DNA of 64,000 bases from contig NC_091971.1 in assembly GCF_036711975.1 (NCBI RefSeq), positions 1,743,501-1,807,500 of the forward strand. Direction: 5' to 3'. The notes beneath the pieces were generated by a model. The model worked only from the letters and a program-made list of their open reading frames with translations. It made no database searches and was not told the origin of the DNA. The stretch is from Onthophagus taurus. Lineage: Eukaryota; Arthropoda; Insecta; Coleoptera; Scarabaeidae. Positions 62,632 to 64,000 of the stretch are shown in pieces (the first letter of the stretch is position 1; each line of letters opens with the position of its first letter). The position numbers were made by a program, and so were the translations under genes.

Positions 62632-63190
62632 CAGGTGTGTCAAATGTCTAGAATATAGCCAATAACTTCGCCATTGTTAATTGTGGCGCATTTTTTAGCG
62701 ATATTTGCTTGTTTACATTTTTTTTTGTTTCGTTGCTATGGCAACCAACATTGTTATTTTAAATGGGATGCATATCTTGATAGAAGATAAATTCACAAAC
62801 ATTTGGATTCTTTGTCGTTCGCTTAATTGCGCCATATTTGTTTAAACTGTCAATTTTTTGACATTTAAAGCTATCAACGGCACTATTTCGGCGCCCACTT
62901 TGATTGTAATTTGCTGATTTCATATTTTCAGAAGCATTTTTTTCTTATGCAACCATATGATTTAATATGTTCATCGTATAGAGGGACTTATCCTCTATTA
63001 AAGTATGCAAAAGAAATATTTAAAATAACAACATTGGTTGCCATAGTAACGAAACAAAAAACAATACAAACAAACAAATAGAAAAAAAAATGCGCCACGA
63101 TTAATAATGATACTTGTATTTGAAATATTTTTCTTTAAAACCACAAATGGCGAAGTTATTGGCTATATTCCAGACATTTGACACACCCTG
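62632..63190. mobile_element. 559-bp TA-flanked MITE in a Med12 intron
   Basis: TA at 62630-62631 and 63191-63192; ends CAGGTGTGTCAAATGTCTAG and the complement of CAGGGTGTGTCAAATGTCTG. Arms include GGCTATATTCCAGACATTTG versus its partner and the inner pair GTTGCTATGGCAACCAACAT (itself palindromic). Tc1/mariner-type by the TA target; no coding sequence. Confidence 0.85.
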
Positions 63191-63398
63191 TATAGATGGG
63201 TGAGAGAAATGACTTTGTGATGTTTCTTAGCAGCAGGCCGTCAAGTTTTATTCTCATGTTCTTGTTATATGACAAGTATTATTGATAATGCAAAAGAAAA
63301 CTAACCTTACTTAACATTCTTTCCGCCGAATTTGTTCTTTATAAATCTTGGAGAAGACACAACATTTCTTTTAAAAAGACATTTAGCTTCAAACTGCC

Positions 63399-63560
63399 GA
63401 GGTCGCTTGTGGGCGAGACGCTAAAATTCTCCTAAGTTAATATATCAAATCCAGGGCCTCGCCCGGAAGCAACCTCTGCGATTTGAGGCGAAATCGTTCA
63501 TTATATATCTTGGTGAAGACACAAAGTCACTTATAAGACGAGATTAAAGCTAAGTTTCCA
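63399..63560. repeat. GC-rich inverted-repeat element, second copy
   Basis: GCCGAGGTCGCTTGTGGGCG at 63399 and the inverse GGGCCTCGCCCGGAAGCAAC at 63454, followed by GATTTGAGGCGAAATCGTTC, match the element at 22319-22470, including the downstream TTATATATCTTGGTGAAGAC. A dispersed family of about 150 bp. Confidence 0.65.
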
Positions 63561-63569
63561 CATGCACGG

Positions 63570-63966
63570 ATTACTGGCGCCAATTAGCTGGCGTCAGAAG
63601 TTGTTTCCACATAAATGTTATAATTGTGTACTGGCACAGTACTAAAATTATAATTTAATAATAAAAATGGCGTCAAGTGATGTACTTCGCGCTGGCATCA
63701 ATGTGTTATTAACAAAAAAAAAAAGCGAAAACATAGTTGCTGGGTTAGATCGTGGATTGCACGTAGAAATAACCTAGGTGCGTCTAGTACTTTAATTAGA
63801 GAATTATGCCATGAAGATCAGGAGGCATTTTTTAATCATTTAAGAATGACTGAAGAGAGTTTCATATTTTTGTTGAATCCTCTAAAATACAAAAACAACA
63901 TACGTATATGAGAGATGCCCAGCTCATGTAAAACTGCAAGCAACTTTAACATTTTTGGCCTCTGGA
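63570..63966 (+). mobile_element. PIF/Harbinger transposase, 5' fragment
   Basis: From ATG 63667: MASSDVLRAGINVLLTKKKK, then after frameshifts WVRSWIARRNNLGASSTLIR, ELCHEDQEAFFNHLRMTEES, FIFLLNPL and a final LQATLTFLAS-like stretch. The W-x-R-x-W-x-x-RR...FLRM pattern is the conserved N-terminus of Harbinger DDE transposases. A TIR-like start GCTAAGTTTCCACATGCACG lies at 63551. The fragment is cut where another element begins at about 63967. Confidence 0.75.
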
Positions 63967-64000
63967 TAGGGTTGCTAGACGTCCGGCTAAAGCCGGACAT
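63967..64000 (+). mobile_element. Possible hAT-type terminus at the window edge
   Basis: AGGGTTGCTAGACGTCCGGC from 63968 resembles the CAGGGTTGCCAGA-type ends of hAT elements, with an inner palindrome GTCCGGCTAAAGCCGGAC. Only 34 bases are visible, so this is tentative. Confidence 0.4.

Overview
This is a 64-kb piece of an AT-rich animal nuclear genome, almost certainly an insect. I suspect a beetle, but only by inference. The evidence is: single-copy metazoan genes split by short GT-AG introns; a vig/SERBP1 gene; a heme-regulated-type eIF2alpha kinase (HRI), which Drosophila lacks but other insects have; and an insect-like mobile-element load (rosa-like and plant-type mariners, piggyBac, PIF/Harbinger, Penelope-like, non-LTR elements). 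I see no rRNA or tRNA genes, no CRISPR and nothing bacterial.

Host genes, left to right: C-terminal end of mind bomb (mib, + strand, enters from the left edge); mRpL15 (-); Thg1, tRNA-His guanylyltransferase (-); V-ATPase subunit d, VhaAC39 (-); adenosylhomocysteinase Ahcy (+); vig/SERBP1 (-); HRI/EIF2AK1 (-); dynein light intermediate chain Dlic (+); DEAH helicase DHX16/Prp2 (+); RNase H2 subunit B (-); replication factor C subunit 4 (+); and the C-terminal half of Mediator subunit Med12 (-, runs off the right edge). Exons were joined by eye: splice phases close and protein lengths fit the families. The genes are mostly unrelated housekeeping functions, with several divergent promoter pairs (VhaAC39/Ahcy, HRI/Dlic, RNASEH2B/RFC4) and convergent ends (mib/mRpL15, DHX16/RNASEH2B, RFC4/Med12).

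Long introns carry the accessory content. The 3.6-kb Dlic intron 2 holds an antisense two-exon SIAH-like gene and a plant-type mariner. The 6.2-kb DHX16 intron 3 holds three antisense, tandem, multi-exon genes for small multi-pass membrane proteins. DHX16 intron 6 holds a Penelope-like element, a non-LTR fragment and a composite 405-bp tandem array. RNASEH2B intron 3 holds an element with a 9-bp target duplication, inside which Tigger-like and piggyBac-like transposase segments are fused and repeated three times. The Med12 terminal intron holds a PIF/Harbinger-like element that contains three copies of a fragment of the Med12 last exon.

Three repeat systems dominate: (1) a palindromic satellite of about 127 bp scattered over more than ten sites; (2) a 190-bp satellite unit that sits inside three separate piggyBac-like elements (CCCTTTGTGTCCC ends, TTAA target) and was also captured into the Penelope-like element; (3) an array between VhaAC39 and Thg1 built from fused pieces of both genes. 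The least ordinary items are the transposase chimera array, the gene-fragment arrays and the nested membrane-protein gene cluster.
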